Shown here: positions 9,628 to 17,914 of the stretch, piece by piece | Layout: each line of letters opens with the position of its first letter | Position numbering within the stretch: position 1 is the stretch's first letter | From: Micromonospora noduli | GTDB lineage: Bacteria; Actinomycetota; Actinomycetes; Mycobacteriales; Micromonosporaceae | Direction of reading: 5' to 3' | Assembly (NCBI RefSeq): GCF_003264365.1 | Contig: NZ_PYAK01000008.1 | Span: forward strand, 1-64,000 | DNA: 64,000 nucleotides | Program-made: the position numbers and the translations under genes | The notes under the pieces: generated by a model | Database searches by the model: none | Told to the model about the DNA's origin: nothing | Seen by the model: only the letters and a program-made list of their open reading frames with translations

Positions 9628-10488
9628 GTGACGGCGACGCTTCTGGACGGCAAGGCAACCGCAGCGGAGATCAAGGACGAGCTGCGCATCCGGGTGAAGG
9701 CACTCGCGGAACGCGGCATCACCCCCGGGCTCGGCACGGTCCTGGTCGGTGCGGACCCGGGCAGTCAGGCGTACGTCAACGGCAAGCACCGCGACTGCGC
9801 CGAGGTGGGCATCGCCTCGATCCGCCGCGAACTGCCGGCCGACGCCACCCAACAGCAGGTCGACGACGTACTGGCCGAGCTGAACGCCGACCCGGCGTGC
9901 CACGGCTACATCGTTCAACTGCCGCTGCCGGCCCACCTCGACACCCAGCGGGTGCTTGAGTTGATCGACCCGGACAAGGACGCCGACGGCCTGCACCCGG
10001 TCAACCTGGGTCGGCTCGTGCTGGGCTACGACGGTCCGCTGCCGTGCACCCCGCGCGGCATCGTCGAGCTGCTCCGCCGGCACGACGTGGCGCTGCGCGG
10101 GGCCACCGTCGCGGTGGTCGGTCGTGGCAACACCGTCGGCCGACCGCTCGGCCTGCTGCTCACCAGGCGCAGCGAGAACGCCACTGTCACCCTCTGCCAC
10201 ACCGGCACCCTCGACCTCGCCTCGCACACCCGGGCCGCCGACATCGTCATCGTCGCGGCCGGCGTACCGGGTCTGCTCACCGCCGACATGATCAACCCCG
10301 GCGCGGTGGTGGTGGACGTCGGCATCACCCGCGTGATCGGAGCGGACGGCAAGGGTCGCTACACCGGCGACGTCGACCCGGAGGTGGCTGAGACGGCCGG
10401 CGCGCTGGTCCCCATGCCCGGCGGTGTGGGCCCGATGACCCGGGCCATGCTGCTCACCAACGTCGTCGAGCGTGCCGAGCGCGGCTGA
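9628..10488 (+). CDS. folD: Bifunctional methylenetetrahydrofolate dehydrogenase / cyclohydrolase FolD
   Basis: FolD interconverts 5,10-methylene- and 10-formyl-tetrahydrofolate using NADP and supplies the donor for PurN and PurH. The 286-residue protein has the family's normal length. The catalytic region reads [13 protein letters not shown], where Lys is the usual YxxxK-type residue. Further motifs are the substrate loop [22 protein letters not shown], the nucleotide-binding [16 protein letters not shown], and the C-terminal signature [11 protein letters not shown]. The start is GTG at 9628. It is transcribed away from oppA and appears monocistronic. Confidence 0.96.
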   Translation: MTATLLDGKATAAEIKDELRIRVKALAERGITPGLGTVLVGADPGSQAYVNGKHRDCAEVGIASIRRELPADATQQQVDDVLAELNADPACHGYIVQLPLPAHLDTQRVLELIDPDKDADGLHPVNLGRLVLGYDGPLPCTPRGIVELLRRHDVALRGATVAVVGRGNTVGRPLGLLLTRRSENATVTLCHTGTLDLASHTRAADIVIVAAGVPGLLTADMINPGAVVVDVGITRVIGADGKGRYTGDVDPEVAETAGALVPMPGGVGPMTRAMLLTNVVERAERG

Positions 10489-10581
10489 CCCGCACCTCGG
10501 TAGCGTCGAACCAGGACGGCGGTGACGTTCACCCCATCCCGGCGATGGCCGCCGCCCCTGGCCTGATCGGTGCCAGGATGA

Positions 10582-10617
10582 CTGATACGGTCCGGAAAAC
10601 CGACTGGTATCAGGGAG
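10582..10617 (+). promoter_or_regulatory. Leader hairpin and ribosome site upstream of mdh
   Basis: CTGATAC (10582-10588) is complementary to GTATCAG (10607-10613), and CGGT/ACCG pairing is possible inside. The hairpin abuts the GGGAG ribosome site (10613-10617), which lies ten bases before the mdh ATG. It could modulate mdh translation, or the dyad could be an operator in the DNA. The sequence does not say which. Confidence 0.4.
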
Positions 10618-10627
10618 TGGGACGACC

Positions 10628-11578
10628 ATGGGTAAGAAGGTCACTGTCGTCGGGGCTGGCTTCTACGGCTCCACCACCGCACAGCGCCTGGCCGAGTACG
10701 ACGTCTTCGACACCGTAGTGATCACCGACATCGTGGAGGGCAAGCCCGCGGGCCTCGCGCTCGACCTCAACCAGTCCCGGGCCATCGAGGGCTTCGAGAC
10801 CAAGGTGGTCGGCGTGACCACCGGCCCCAACGGTGAGGGCTACGAGAGCATCGAGGGCTCCGACGTCGTCGTGATCACCGCTGGTCTGCCGCGCAAGCCC
10901 GGCATGAGCCGGATGGACCTGCTGGAGACCAACGCCAAGATCGTCCGCCAGGTCGCCGAGAACGTCGCCAAGTACGCCCCGAACGCCGTCGTCATCGTGG
11001 TCTCCAACCCGCTGGACGAGATGACCGCGCTGGCCCAGCTCGCCACCCAGTTCCCGAAGAACCGGGTGCTCGGCCAGGCCGGCATGCTCGACACCGCCCG
11101 GTTCAGCAACTTCGTCGCCGAGGCGCTGAACGTGCCGGTGGCCTCGGTACGCACGCTGACCCTGGGCTCGCACGGCGACACCATGGTCCCGGTGCCGTCG
11201 AAGAGCACCGTCAACGGCAAGCCGTTGCGCGACGCCATGCCGGCCGAGCAGATCGAGGAGCTGGTCGTCAAGACCCGCAACGGTGGCGCCGAGGTGGTCG
11301 CGCTGCTCAAGACCGGTTCTGCCTACTACGCCCCGTCCGCCGCTGCGGCTCGGATGGCGAAGGCCGTCGCAGAGGACTCCGGCGAGGTCATGCCGGTCTG
11401 CGCCTGGGTTGACGGCGAGTACGGCATCTCCGGTGTCTACCTGGGTGTCGAGGCCGAGATCGGCGCCGAGGGCGTCAAGCGGGTCGTCGAGACCGACCTG
11501 GACGCCGACGAGCGTGCCAGCCTCCTGGAGGCTGCGGAAGCCGTCCGCGCCAAGCAGGGCGACATCTCCAGCATGTAG
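10628..11578 (+). CDS. mdh: Malate dehydrogenase (LDH-like type)
   Basis: NAD-dependent malate dehydrogenase of the TCA cycle, 316 residues. The Rossmann motif GAGFYG is at 9-14. Asp34 ends the second strand (VITDI), favouring NAD over NADP. The mobile loop with substrate arginines is RKPGMSRMDLLETN (about 89-102), the catalytic Asp-Arg pair is in MLDTARF, and the catalytic His182 is in LGSHGDTMVP. The length and loop type match the lactate-dehydrogenase-like malate dehydrogenases rather than the E. coli form. It stands alone with a leader hairpin and a strong terminator, 1.2 kb from icd. Confidence 0.95.
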   Translation: MGKKVTVVGAGFYGSTTAQRLAEYDVFDTVVITDIVEGKPAGLALDLNQSRAIEGFETKVVGVTTGPNGEGYESIEGSDVVVITAGLPRKPGMSRMDLLETNAKIVRQVAENVAKYAPNAVVIVVSNPLDEMTALAQLATQFPKNRVLGQAGMLDTARFSNFVAEALNVPVASVRTLTLGSHGDTMVPVPSKSTVNGKPLRDAMPAEQIEELVVKTRNGGAEVVALLKTGSAYYAPSAAAARMAKAVAEDSGEVMPVCAWVDGEYGISGVYLGVEAEIGAEGVKRVVETDLDADERASLLEAAEAVRAKQGDISSM

Positions 11579-11601
11579 TTCCCCCGAACCACAGCACCAG
11601 C

Positions 11602-11634
11602 GAAGGGCGCGCCGGCAAACCCGGCGCGCCCTTC
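11602..11634. terminator. Rho-independent-like terminator after mdh
   Basis: A perfect 14-bp stem (GAAGGGCGCGCCGG at 11602-11615, complement at 11621-11634) with loop CAAAC, starting 23 bp after the mdh stop. The symmetric stem also works from the minus side. It lacks a U-run, as is usual in this lineage. Confidence 0.85.
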
Positions 11635-11683
11635 GCCGTCCAGCCCCAACCCCGCCGACCCCGGCTCCGCCCTCCCCGCCCCC

Positions 11684-11745
11684 GGTTGATCAAGAGGTTT
11701 GCGTCAAGAATCGCGCCTGCGGTGACGCAAACCTCTTGATCAACC
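11684..11745. repeat. Palindromic repeat, copy 2 (convergent mdh/MBL gap)
   Basis: A perfect 23-bp inverted repeat: left arm 11684-11706 (starts GGTTGATCAAGAGGTTTGCG), loop of 16 nt at 11707-11722, right arm 11723-11745. C-rich sequence on the left and G-rich sequence on the right extend possible pairing. It shares arm sequence, arm length and loop length with the copy at 51967. The mdh terminator lies just upstream, so this element is not needed to end mdh transcription. Confidence 0.92.
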
Positions 11746-11797
11746 AGTTGGGGGTGGGGGTGGGGTGGGGTGGGCGTATTTCGATTGGGACCGCGCT

Positions 11798-12610
11798 TCA
11801 GGCCTGGGTGGGCTGGTGGGGGGTGAAGGGGGTGCCGAGGTGGGGGGTGGCCAGGACGGTGGGGGAGTGGGTGCGTAGGGCGGTCAGCCGGGAGGTGCGA
11901 GCCAGGTCCGGGTCTTCCTCGTGGGCGTACGCCAGGTCGGGGTTGACGAGTTGCACCATGTGCACCAGTAGGTCCCCGGTGAGCAGCATCCGTTCGTCGG
12001 CCGAGGTCAGGAGCACCGACTGGTGACCGGGCGTGTGGCCCGGGGTGGGCAGCAGACGTACCGCTGGGGTGAGGGCGGTTTCGCCGTCGACCACCCGGAG
12101 CTGGCCGGCGGCGCGCAAGGGTGCGATGAGGCCGGCCGGCAGCCCGGGGTTGAGCGTCTCCGCCGCGTCGAGTTCGGCGCGCTGCAGCAGGTAGCTCGCG
12201 TTCGGGAAGTACGGCAGCCCCGGCGTGCCGGTGACCGCCCAGCCGATGTGATCGCTGTGCAGGTGGGTCAGGACGACAGTGTCGACATCTGCGGGGTCGA
12301 TGCCCGCGGCGGCCAACTCGGCGGGCAGCCGCCCCGGCACGGGTGCCCAGCTCGCGGCGGGTGCGTCGACCGGGCCGATCCCGGCGTCGACCAGCGTGAC
12401 CGGCCCGTCGCCGACGCGGATCGCGAAGCTGCGGAACGGCAGCCACCACTGCCCGTCGGCGGTCACCGAGCCGGGGTCGCGCCGGTCGGCCTCCGCCCAG
12501 TGCCCCGCTGTGGCCTGCGGAAACGCCTCCGTGCGGGGCTGGAAGAAGGCACCCTCGCCGTCGGTGAGTGCGGTGACCGTGATAGACCCGAGGGTGCGGT
12601 TCAGTGGCAT
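11798..12610 (-). CDS. MBL-fold metallo-hydrolase
   Basis: A 270-residue metallo-beta-lactamase-fold hydrolase. The metal-binding motif HLHSDH is followed by further ligands in TPGHTPGHQS, LLTGDLLVH and ATPHLG, giving a complete two-metal set. The overall plan, with SILV-like N terminus and insertion between motifs, resembles the lactonase/AidC-like branch, but the substrate cannot be read from sequence. ATG at 12608-12610 is preferred over an upstream in-frame start because family similarity begins there (MPLNRTLGSITVTALTDG). It is divergent from icd and convergent with mdh. Confidence 0.85.
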   Translation of the reverse strand: MPLNRTLGSITVTALTDGEGAFFQPRTEAFPQATAGHWAEADRRDPGSVTADGQWWLPFRSFAIRVGDGPVTLVDAGIGPVDAPAASWAPVPGRLPAELAAAGIDPADVDTVVLTHLHSDHIGWAVTGTPGLPYFPNASYLLQRAELDAAETLNPGLPAGLIAPLRAAGQLRVVDGETALTPAVRLLPTPGHTPGHQSVLLTSADERMLLTGDLLVHMVQLVNPDLAYAHEEDPDLARTSRLTALRTHSPTVLATPHLGTPFTPHQPTQA

Positions 12611-12695
12611 CGGACGATGATTCCAGGGCATTCCTGTTCCGCGCAGCCCGGTTCCGCCGGCCGGTCGAGGCCGGCTGGGGGCTGCCGGCCCAATT

Positions 12696-12713
12696 GCAGT
12701 ACGCTCGTACTGC
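12696..12713. promoter_or_regulatory. Perfect 18-bp operator-like dyad upstream of icd
   Basis: GCAGTACG and CGTACTGC flank a 2-nt centre, forming a perfect palindrome 35 bp before the icd ATG in the region shared with the divergent MBL gene. Its short centre and position suggest a binding site for a dimeric regulator rather than an RNA hairpin. The regulator is unknown. Confidence 0.55.
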
Positions 12714-12747
12714 TTGAGCACGTGTCCCCCGAGAGGAGCGCCGGCCG

Positions 12748-13965
12748 ATGGCGAAGATCAAGGTAAACAACCCGGTCGTAGAACTCGACGGCGACGAGAT
12801 GACCCGGATCATCTGGAAGCAGATCCGGGAGCAGCTGATCCTGCCCTACCTCGACGTCGACCTGCACTACTACGACCTGTCGATCCAGCACCGCGACGAG
12901 ACCGACGACCAGGTCACGATCGACGCCGCCAACGCCATCAAGGAGCACGGCGTCGGCGTCAAGTGCGCGACCATCACCCCGGACGAGGCCCGGGTCGAGG
13001 AGTTCGGCCTGAAGAAGATGTGGCGGTCGCCAAACGGCACCATCCGCAACATCCTCGGCGGCGTCGTCTTCCGTGAGCCGATCATCATGTCCAACGTGCC
13101 GCGGCTGGTCCCCGGCTGGACCAAGCCGATCATCATCGGCCGGCACGCCCACGGTGACCAGTACAAGGCCACCGACTTCGTCGTCCCCGGCCCGGGCACG
13201 GTGACCATCACCTACACCCCGGCCGACGGCGGCGCGCCGATGGAGATGGAGGTCGCCAACTTCCCCGGCGGCGGCATCGCCATGGGCATGTACAACTACG
13301 ACGAGTCGATCCGGGACTTCGCCCGGGCGTCGTTCCGGTACGGACTGGACCGCAACTACCCGGTCTACCTGTCCACCAAGAACACCATCCTCAAGGCGTA
13401 CGACGGTCGGTTCAAGGACCTCTTCGCCGAGGTGTTCGAAGCCGAGTTCAAGGCCGAGTTCGACGCCGCCGGCATCACCTACGAGCACCGGCTCATCGAC
13501 GACATGGTCGCCGCCGCGCTCAAGTGGGAGGGCGGCTACGTCTGGGCCTGCAAGAACTACGACGGTGACGTGCAGTCCGACACCGTCGCGCAGGGCTTCG
13601 GCTCGCTGGGTCTGATGACCTCCGTCCTGCTCTCCCCGGACGGCCGGACCGTCGAGGCCGAGGCCGCGCACGGCACTGTCACCCGGCACTACCGGCAGTA
13701 CCAGAAGGGCGAGAAGACCTCGACCAACCCGATCGCGTCGATCTACGCCTGGACCCGGGGCCTCGCCCACCGGGGCAAGCTGGACGGCACGCCGGCGGTC
13801 ACCGAGTTCGCCAACACCCTGGAGCAGGTCATCGTCGACACCGTCGAGGGCGGCCAGATGACCAAGGACCTCTCGCTGCTCATCTCGCGCGACGCCCCGT
13901 GGCTGACCACCGACGAGTTCATGAACGCGCTCGACGAGAACCTGGCCCGCAAGATCGCTGCCTGA
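12748..13965 (+). CDS. icd: NADP-dependent isocitrate dehydrogenase (eukaryote-like homodimeric type)
   Basis: This enzyme oxidises isocitrate to 2-oxoglutarate in the TCA cycle. The 405-residue length matches the short homodimeric NADP class rather than the 740-residue monomeric enzyme. Visible motifs are [12 protein letters not shown] at the N terminus, the substrate loop [17 protein letters not shown] with the isocitrate Ser and Arg, [24 protein letters not shown] with a metal Asp, [20 protein letters not shown], and the NADP-site [16 protein letters not shown]. The start is ATG with GAGAGGAG upstream. It is followed by a strong terminator. Confidence 0.96.
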   Translation: MAKIKVNNPVVELDGDEMTRIIWKQIREQLILPYLDVDLHYYDLSIQHRDETDDQVTIDAANAIKEHGVGVKCATITPDEARVEEFGLKKMWRSPNGTIRNILGGVVFREPIIMSNVPRLVPGWTKPIIIGRHAHGDQYKATDFVVPGPGTVTITYTPADGGAPMEMEVANFPGGGIAMGMYNYDESIRDFARASFRYGLDRNYPVYLSTKNTILKAYDGRFKDLFAEVFEAEFKAEFDAAGITYEHRLIDDMVAAALKWEGGYVWACKNYDGDVQSDTVAQGFGSLGLMTSVLLSPDGRTVEAEAAHGTVTRHYRQYQKGEKTSTNPIASIYAWTRGLAHRGKLDGTPAVTEFANTLEQVIVDTVEGGQMTKDLSLLISRDAPWLTTDEFMNALDENLARKIAA

Positions 13966-13984
13966 TCCAGGCGTACCGCGTCAA

Positions 13985-14018
13985 CGAAGCCCGCCGGCAC
14001 CACTGCCGGCGGGCTTCG
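13985..14018. terminator. Terminator after icd
   Basis: A 15-bp perfect stem (GAAGCCCGCCGGCA core) around a 4-nt loop, beginning 20 bp after the icd stop. This is a textbook high-GC actinobacterial hairpin. Confidence 0.85.
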
Positions 14019-14161
14019 GCGTGTCCGACACCGCCGCGCCGATCGGCGTCACTGCGGCCGGCGCGCCTCGTTGACCAGGATGGACGAGATGCCAGTCGCG
14101 TCCAAGGAAGGTTGACCACGGTCGACCCGCGGCACCCGTGCGCCGATCAGCCAGCCTTCCC

Positions 14162-14223
14162 GGCTGTGCCGTGCACAGCCAGCCGTCCCTTCCCTGCGGG
14201 GGGCCCTGTCCCGGGCCCCCCGC
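14162..14223. terminator. Two hairpins at the 3' side of galT
   Basis: The first stem is GGCTGTGC (14162-14169) with GCACAGCC (14173-14180). The second is an 11-bp perfect stem, GCGGGGGGCCC (14196-14206) with its complement at 14213-14223. They lie 67-128 bp beyond the galT stop on the minus strand and probably end the deoR-galT transcript. Confidence 0.65.
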
Positions 14224-14289
14224 GCCCTGTTTCCCGCCAAGCTCATGCCGCACCGCGCAAACTCAGGACCAGCGCACCGCAGGGGCCGC

Positions 14290-15366
14290 TCAGGCGGCGC
14301 GAAGCAACTCGGCGGCCCGCTCCGGGGCGATGTCATTGATGAAGACGCCCATCCCGGACTCGGAGCCGGCCAGGTACTTCAGCTTGTCCTGGGCCCGCCG
14401 GATGCTGAACAGCTGAAGGTGCAGGTGGCCCAGCTCGCGGTCGACCCGCACGGGCGCCTGGTGCCAGGCCGAGATGTACGGCATCGGCATGTCGAACAGG
14501 CCGTCGAAGCGGCGCAGCAGATCCAGGTAGAGCGGCCCGAAGGCGTCCCGCTCGCTGTCACTGAGCGCCGGGATGTCCGGCACCACGCGGTGCGGCGCGA
14601 CGTGCACCTCGAACGGCCAGCGGGCGGCCGCCGGGACGAACGCCGTCCAGTGTTCGTTCTCCGCGACCACCCGGTCACCGGTAGCACGCTCGGCAGCTAG
14701 CACGTCCGCGTACAGGTTGCCGCCGCCGGTCCGCTCGGCGTGCCGGCGCGCCGCGGCCAGCAGCGCGCGGGTGCGCGGCGTCACGAAGGGGTACGCGTAG
14801 ATCTGGCCGTGCGGATGGTGCAGCGTGACACCGATTTCAACGCCCCGGTTCTCGAAGCAGAAGATCTGCTCGACGCCGGGCAGCGCGCCGAGCACCTCGG
14901 TGCGGTCGGCGAGGGCGTCCAGCACGGTGCGGACCCGGCGCGGCGGCAGGCTGGCGAAGGAGGCGTTGTGATCCGACGTGAAGCAGACCACCTCGCACCG
15001 GCCGAGGCCCGGCCGGACCGGTGTGAACGGGGTGATCTCCCCGGGCTCCTCGGCCACCCGACCGCTCAGCGACGGAAACCGGTTCTCGAAGACCACCACG
15101 TCGTAGTCGGGTGCGGGGATCTCGGTCAGCCGGTCGCCCACCGACGGGTCGAGAGGGCACTCGTTCGCCGGCGGGAGGAAGATGCGGGTCTGCCGGTGCA
15201 CGGCGACCGCCACCCACTCGTCGGTCAACGGGTCGTAGCGCAGCTGCGACGCGGGGGGAGGCGGCGGCAGGTCCCGGCGGTCCGGCTGGTCGCGGACCGC
15301 GTCGTCGCGCTCGTCGAAGTAGATCAGCTCCCGGCCGTCGGCCAGGTCGATCGCGGTGCGCTTCAC
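14290..15366 (-). CDS. galT: Galactose-1-phosphate uridylyltransferase
   Basis: GalT exchanges UDP between UDP-glucose and galactose-1-phosphate in the Leloir pathway. The 358-residue protein shows the HIT-like signature TLHHPHGQIYAYP, whose second His in HPHGQ is the uridylylated nucleophile. It also shows ENRFPSL, the RHPEFE-like N-terminal substrate segment, and the C-terminal WHQAPVR and HLHLQLFS metal-site blocks. The start is GTG at 15366. It follows a DeoR regulator after 12 bases, so both form one operon. No galK or galE lies in the window. Confidence 0.94.
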   Translation of the reverse strand: MKRTAIDLADGRELIYFDERDDAVRDQPDRRDLPPPPPASQLRYDPLTDEWVAVAVHRQTRIFLPPANECPLDPSVGDRLTEIPAPDYDVVVFENRFPSLSGRVAEEPGEITPFTPVRPGLGRCEVVCFTSDHNASFASLPPRRVRTVLDALADRTEVLGALPGVEQIFCFENRGVEIGVTLHHPHGQIYAYPFVTPRTRALLAAARRHAERTGGGNLYADVLAAERATGDRVVAENEHWTAFVPAAARWPFEVHVAPHRVVPDIPALSDSERDAFGPLYLDLLRRFDGLFDMPMPYISAWHQAPVRVDRELGHLHLQLFSIRRAQDKLKYLAGSESGMGVFINDIAPERAAELLRAA

Positions 15367-15378
15367 GGCGCCGTCCCC

Positions 15379-16185
15379 TCAGTTGTCGGCGTGCGCATCA
15401 CGCGGCCCGCCCCTCGCCTTCACCATGATCAATTCGCCCACCTGTTCGCCGAGTACCCGTCGTGCGGGTGGAGGCAACCGGTCGTCGCTGACCAGTACGT
15501 GGGCCGCCGCCAACGCGACGATCGAGGAGATGCCCACCGTGCCCCACTTGGTGTGGTCGGCGAGCACCACCAGTTGGTCCGCCGCGGCCACGAGTGCCCG
15601 ATCGGTCTCCGCCTCCATCAGGTTCGGGGTGGTGAAGCCGGCCCGCTCGGTGATGCCGTGGACACCCAGGAAGAGCAGATCAAGGTGCAGTGACCGGACG
15701 GCCCCGACCGCGAGTGGACCGACCAGCGCGTCCGACGGTGTGCGTACGCCGCCGGTGAGCACCACCGTCTGGTCCGGGCGGCCGCCGGCGTGCATGATCT
15801 CGGCGACCGGCAGCGAGTTGGTGACGACGGTCAGCTCGGGCACGTCCACAAGCCGGCGGGCCAGCTCGGCGGTGGTGGTGCCGGCGGAGAGCGCGATCGC
15901 CGCTCCCGGCCGGACCAACTGGGCCGCCCGGTCGGCGATGGCCGCCTTCTCGGGCAGTTGGCGGACCGACTTGGCGTGGAAACCCGGCTCGTCGGTCGAG
16001 CTCGGCCCGGTCGTGGTGGCACCGCCGTGCACCTTGGCCAGCAGGCCACGCTCGTGCAGCGCGTCCAGGTCACGCCGGATGGTCATGTCGGACACGCCGA
16101 ACTCGCCTGCCAACTCGCTGACCCGGACGCCGCCGGTCGAGCGGACCCGCTCCAGGATGGCCGCCTGCCGCTGCTGAGCGAGCAT
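15379..16185 (-). CDS. DeoR/GlpR-family transcriptional regulator
   Basis: A 268-residue sugar-phosphate-responsive repressor. The N-terminal winged helix shows RVSELAGEFGVSDMTIRRDL with the family's TIRRDL recognition helix, then LLAKVHGGA. The C-terminal DeoRC sensor domain has ALSAGTTTAELARRL for phosphate binding and LLFLGVHGI. It is the first gene of a two-gene unit with galT, so the likely effector is a galactose-pathway sugar phosphate. This is inference from context. A dyad sits 45-66 bp upstream of its ATG. Confidence 0.9.
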   Translation of the reverse strand: MLAQQRQAAILERVRSTGGVRVSELAGEFGVSDMTIRRDLDALHERGLLAKVHGGATTTGPSSTDEPGFHAKSVRQLPEKAAIADRAAQLVRPGAAIALSAGTTTAELARRLVDVPELTVVTNSLPVAEIMHAGGRPDQTVVLTGGVRTPSDALVGPLAVGAVRSLHLDLLFLGVHGITERAGFTTPNLMEAETDRALVAAADQLVVLADHTKWGTVGISSIVALAAAHVLVSDDRLPPPARRVLGEQVGELIMVKARGGPRDAHADN

Positions 16186-16229
16186 CAGCCGTGCCTCCCC
16201 GGACGTCCACGTACCTCACGCGGTCAAAC

Positions 16230-16251
16230 GTGTTCCAACAAAGATGAACAC
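16230..16251. promoter_or_regulatory. Dyad upstream of deoR-galT, candidate autoregulatory operator
   Basis: GTGTTC (16230-16235) and its complement GAACAC (16246-16251) are ten bases apart, in an AT-richer patch (CCAACAAAGAT) that may hold the promoter. DeoR-family proteins usually bind near their own promoter, which makes this the best operator candidate for the pair. Confidence 0.5.
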
Positions 16252-16296
16252 TAGCGCGTGCCGCTCAGCGGTGGAAGGAACGGGTACGGCGACGCC

Positions 16297-17826
16297 TCAG
16301 GCGGTGGCGATCTTCAGCTCCACCCAACCGGTCTCGGTCAGATGGTGCAGCACGGCCTGCACCGCGTCCGCCACGCTCAGGTCGGTGGTGTCGAGCACCA
16401 GATCGGCGTCGGTCGGCTCCTCGTACGGGTCGTCGATGCCGGTCATCCCGGTGAGCAGGCCGGCTCGCGCTCGCGCGTACAGGCCCTTGCGGTCCCGCCG
16501 CTCGCACACCTCCAGCGGAGTAGCCACGTGCACCAGCACGAAACCCGATCCGGCGGCGAGGGCCATCTCCCGGGCGGTGGCCCGGGCCGCCGCGTACGGG
16601 GCGATCGGACAGCAGATGCCCACCCCACGGTGCCGGGCGATCTCGGCGGCCACCCAGCCGATCCGCCGGACGTTGAGATCCCGGTCGGTCTTGCTGAAGC
16701 CCAGCCCGGCGGAGAGTTCCCGGCGTACCACGTCCCCGTCGAGCAGGGTCACCGTGCGGTCGCCGCTCTCCCGTAACGCGTCCGCCAGCCCTCGGGCGAT
16801 CGTCGACTTGCCGGAGCCGGAGAGACCGGTCAGGAAGACCACCAGCCCTCGCTGCCGACGCGGCGGCCGGGCCCGGGCCAACTCCCGTGCCACAGCGGGC
16901 GGGGTGTGCCACTCCGGTAGCGGGAAGCCCCGGTCGAGCAGGTCGTCGATCTCCGGCTGGGTCAGCGCGAGCCGGCGGTTGCGCGGTGGGATGTCCTCCC
17001 GCCAACGCCACTGCCCGTCCCGGTTGTCGTAGGCGAGTTCGCGCGGCACCAGCACCCGCAGCCCGGCGCCGGAGAGCATCTCCCCGGTGGAGAGCAGGTG
17101 GGTGACCCCGTACGCGGCCGAGACCCGGGCGCGCAGCAGCGCGTCGCTGATCTCCTCGCGTCGATGCGACAGCGGCACCGCGACCAGGGTGGCGGGTGGC
17201 ATCCGGTCCCGTGCGGCGAAGATCGTACGGACCAGCGCCTCCGGCGGGAGCCCGTCTGCGCCGCCCTCGCCCACCGGGATCATCACGAGCAGATGAGCGG
17301 CCAGGGTGCGGGCGGCGTGGGCGATCTGGGCGAGCTGTGGACGATGCAGCGGCCGATCGGCAATCACCCCGAGCACCCGGCCCGGGGGCAGCAGCGCACG
17401 AACCTCCTCCGGGTTACGCCGCAGTCGCTGGAACGGACCGTGCCCACCGTCGCCCAGCCGCCGAACCTGGCCGCCCACTCCCGCCACGCCCTCGCGGACC
17501 GGCCAGACGTCGGCCACGTCCAGGGCGGCCACCGGGGCGCCCTCCCCATCGGTCAGCACGAGCGCCCGGCGGGCCGGGTCGCGCGGATCAAAGCTCTGGG
17601 CCAGGGCGGCCGGCACCTGCAGAACTACCGCGACCTGCCACGGTGTGCCGTCGGCCAGTCGGCCGCGTCGGCTGACCGAGACCAGGTCGGCGCGGGTCAT
17701 GAAACCGGTCAGAGGGGCGTACGCGCCGGTCAGCAGCAGCTCCAGATCCGCGAGCTCACCGGGACGTGGCGTGTACGCCGGTGCGTCCCGTAGCACCTCG
17801 TCGGGCAGCACCCAGCCGTTGCTCAT
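16297..17826 (-). CDS. Degenerate ATP-sulfurylase domain fused to APS kinase
   Basis: A 509-residue two-domain protein. Residues 330-505 are an APS kinase that makes PAPS: P-loop GLSGSGKST (334-342), LDGDVVRREL (362-371), GFSKTDRDLNVRRIG and KGLYARARAG, ending with FTGIDDPYE-like MTGIDDPYEEP. Residues 1-320 follow the ATP-sulfurylase plan (PLTGFM, NPEEVRALLP, PLSHRREEISDALLRA), but the catalytic HxxH motif reads RPLHRPQ, so the second His is Gln. The GRDHAG motif is replaced by STGEML. The sulfurylase part is therefore probably inactive. ATG at 17824-17826 matches family starts. It follows the glycosyltransferase gene by 88 bp. Confidence 0.85.
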   Translation of the reverse strand: MSNGWVLPDEVLRDAPAYTPRPGELADLELLLTGAYAPLTGFMTRADLVSVSRRGRLADGTPWQVAVVLQVPAALAQSFDPRDPARRALVLTDGEGAPVAALDVADVWPVREGVAGVGGQVRRLGDGGHGPFQRLRRNPEEVRALLPPGRVLGVIADRPLHRPQLAQIAHAARTLAAHLLVMIPVGEGGADGLPPEALVRTIFAARDRMPPATLVAVPLSHRREEISDALLRARVSAAYGVTHLLSTGEMLSGAGLRVLVPRELAYDNRDGQWRWREDIPPRNRRLALTQPEIDDLLDRGFPLPEWHTPPAVARELARARPPRRQRGLVVFLTGLSGSGKSTIARGLADALRESGDRTVTLLDGDVVRRELSAGLGFSKTDRDLNVRRIGWVAAEIARHRGVGICCPIAPYAAARATAREMALAAGSGFVLVHVATPLEVCERRDRKGLYARARAGLLTGMTGIDDPYEEPTDADLVLDTTDLSVADAVQAVLHHLTETGWVELKIATA

Positions 17827-17914
17827 CCACACCCCCCACTCGCTGACCGGCACACAGTTTCGCAGCCGACCGCCCATCGGTCGAGGGCGCCACTCCAAGA
17901 CCCCCGCGGGCGGA

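Noticed and set aside
14048-14140. Another copy of the palindromic repeat near GTTGACCAGGATGG and GGTTGACCACGGTCGACC
   Set aside because: The segments do not form a long complementary pair and lack the GATCAWGAG core.
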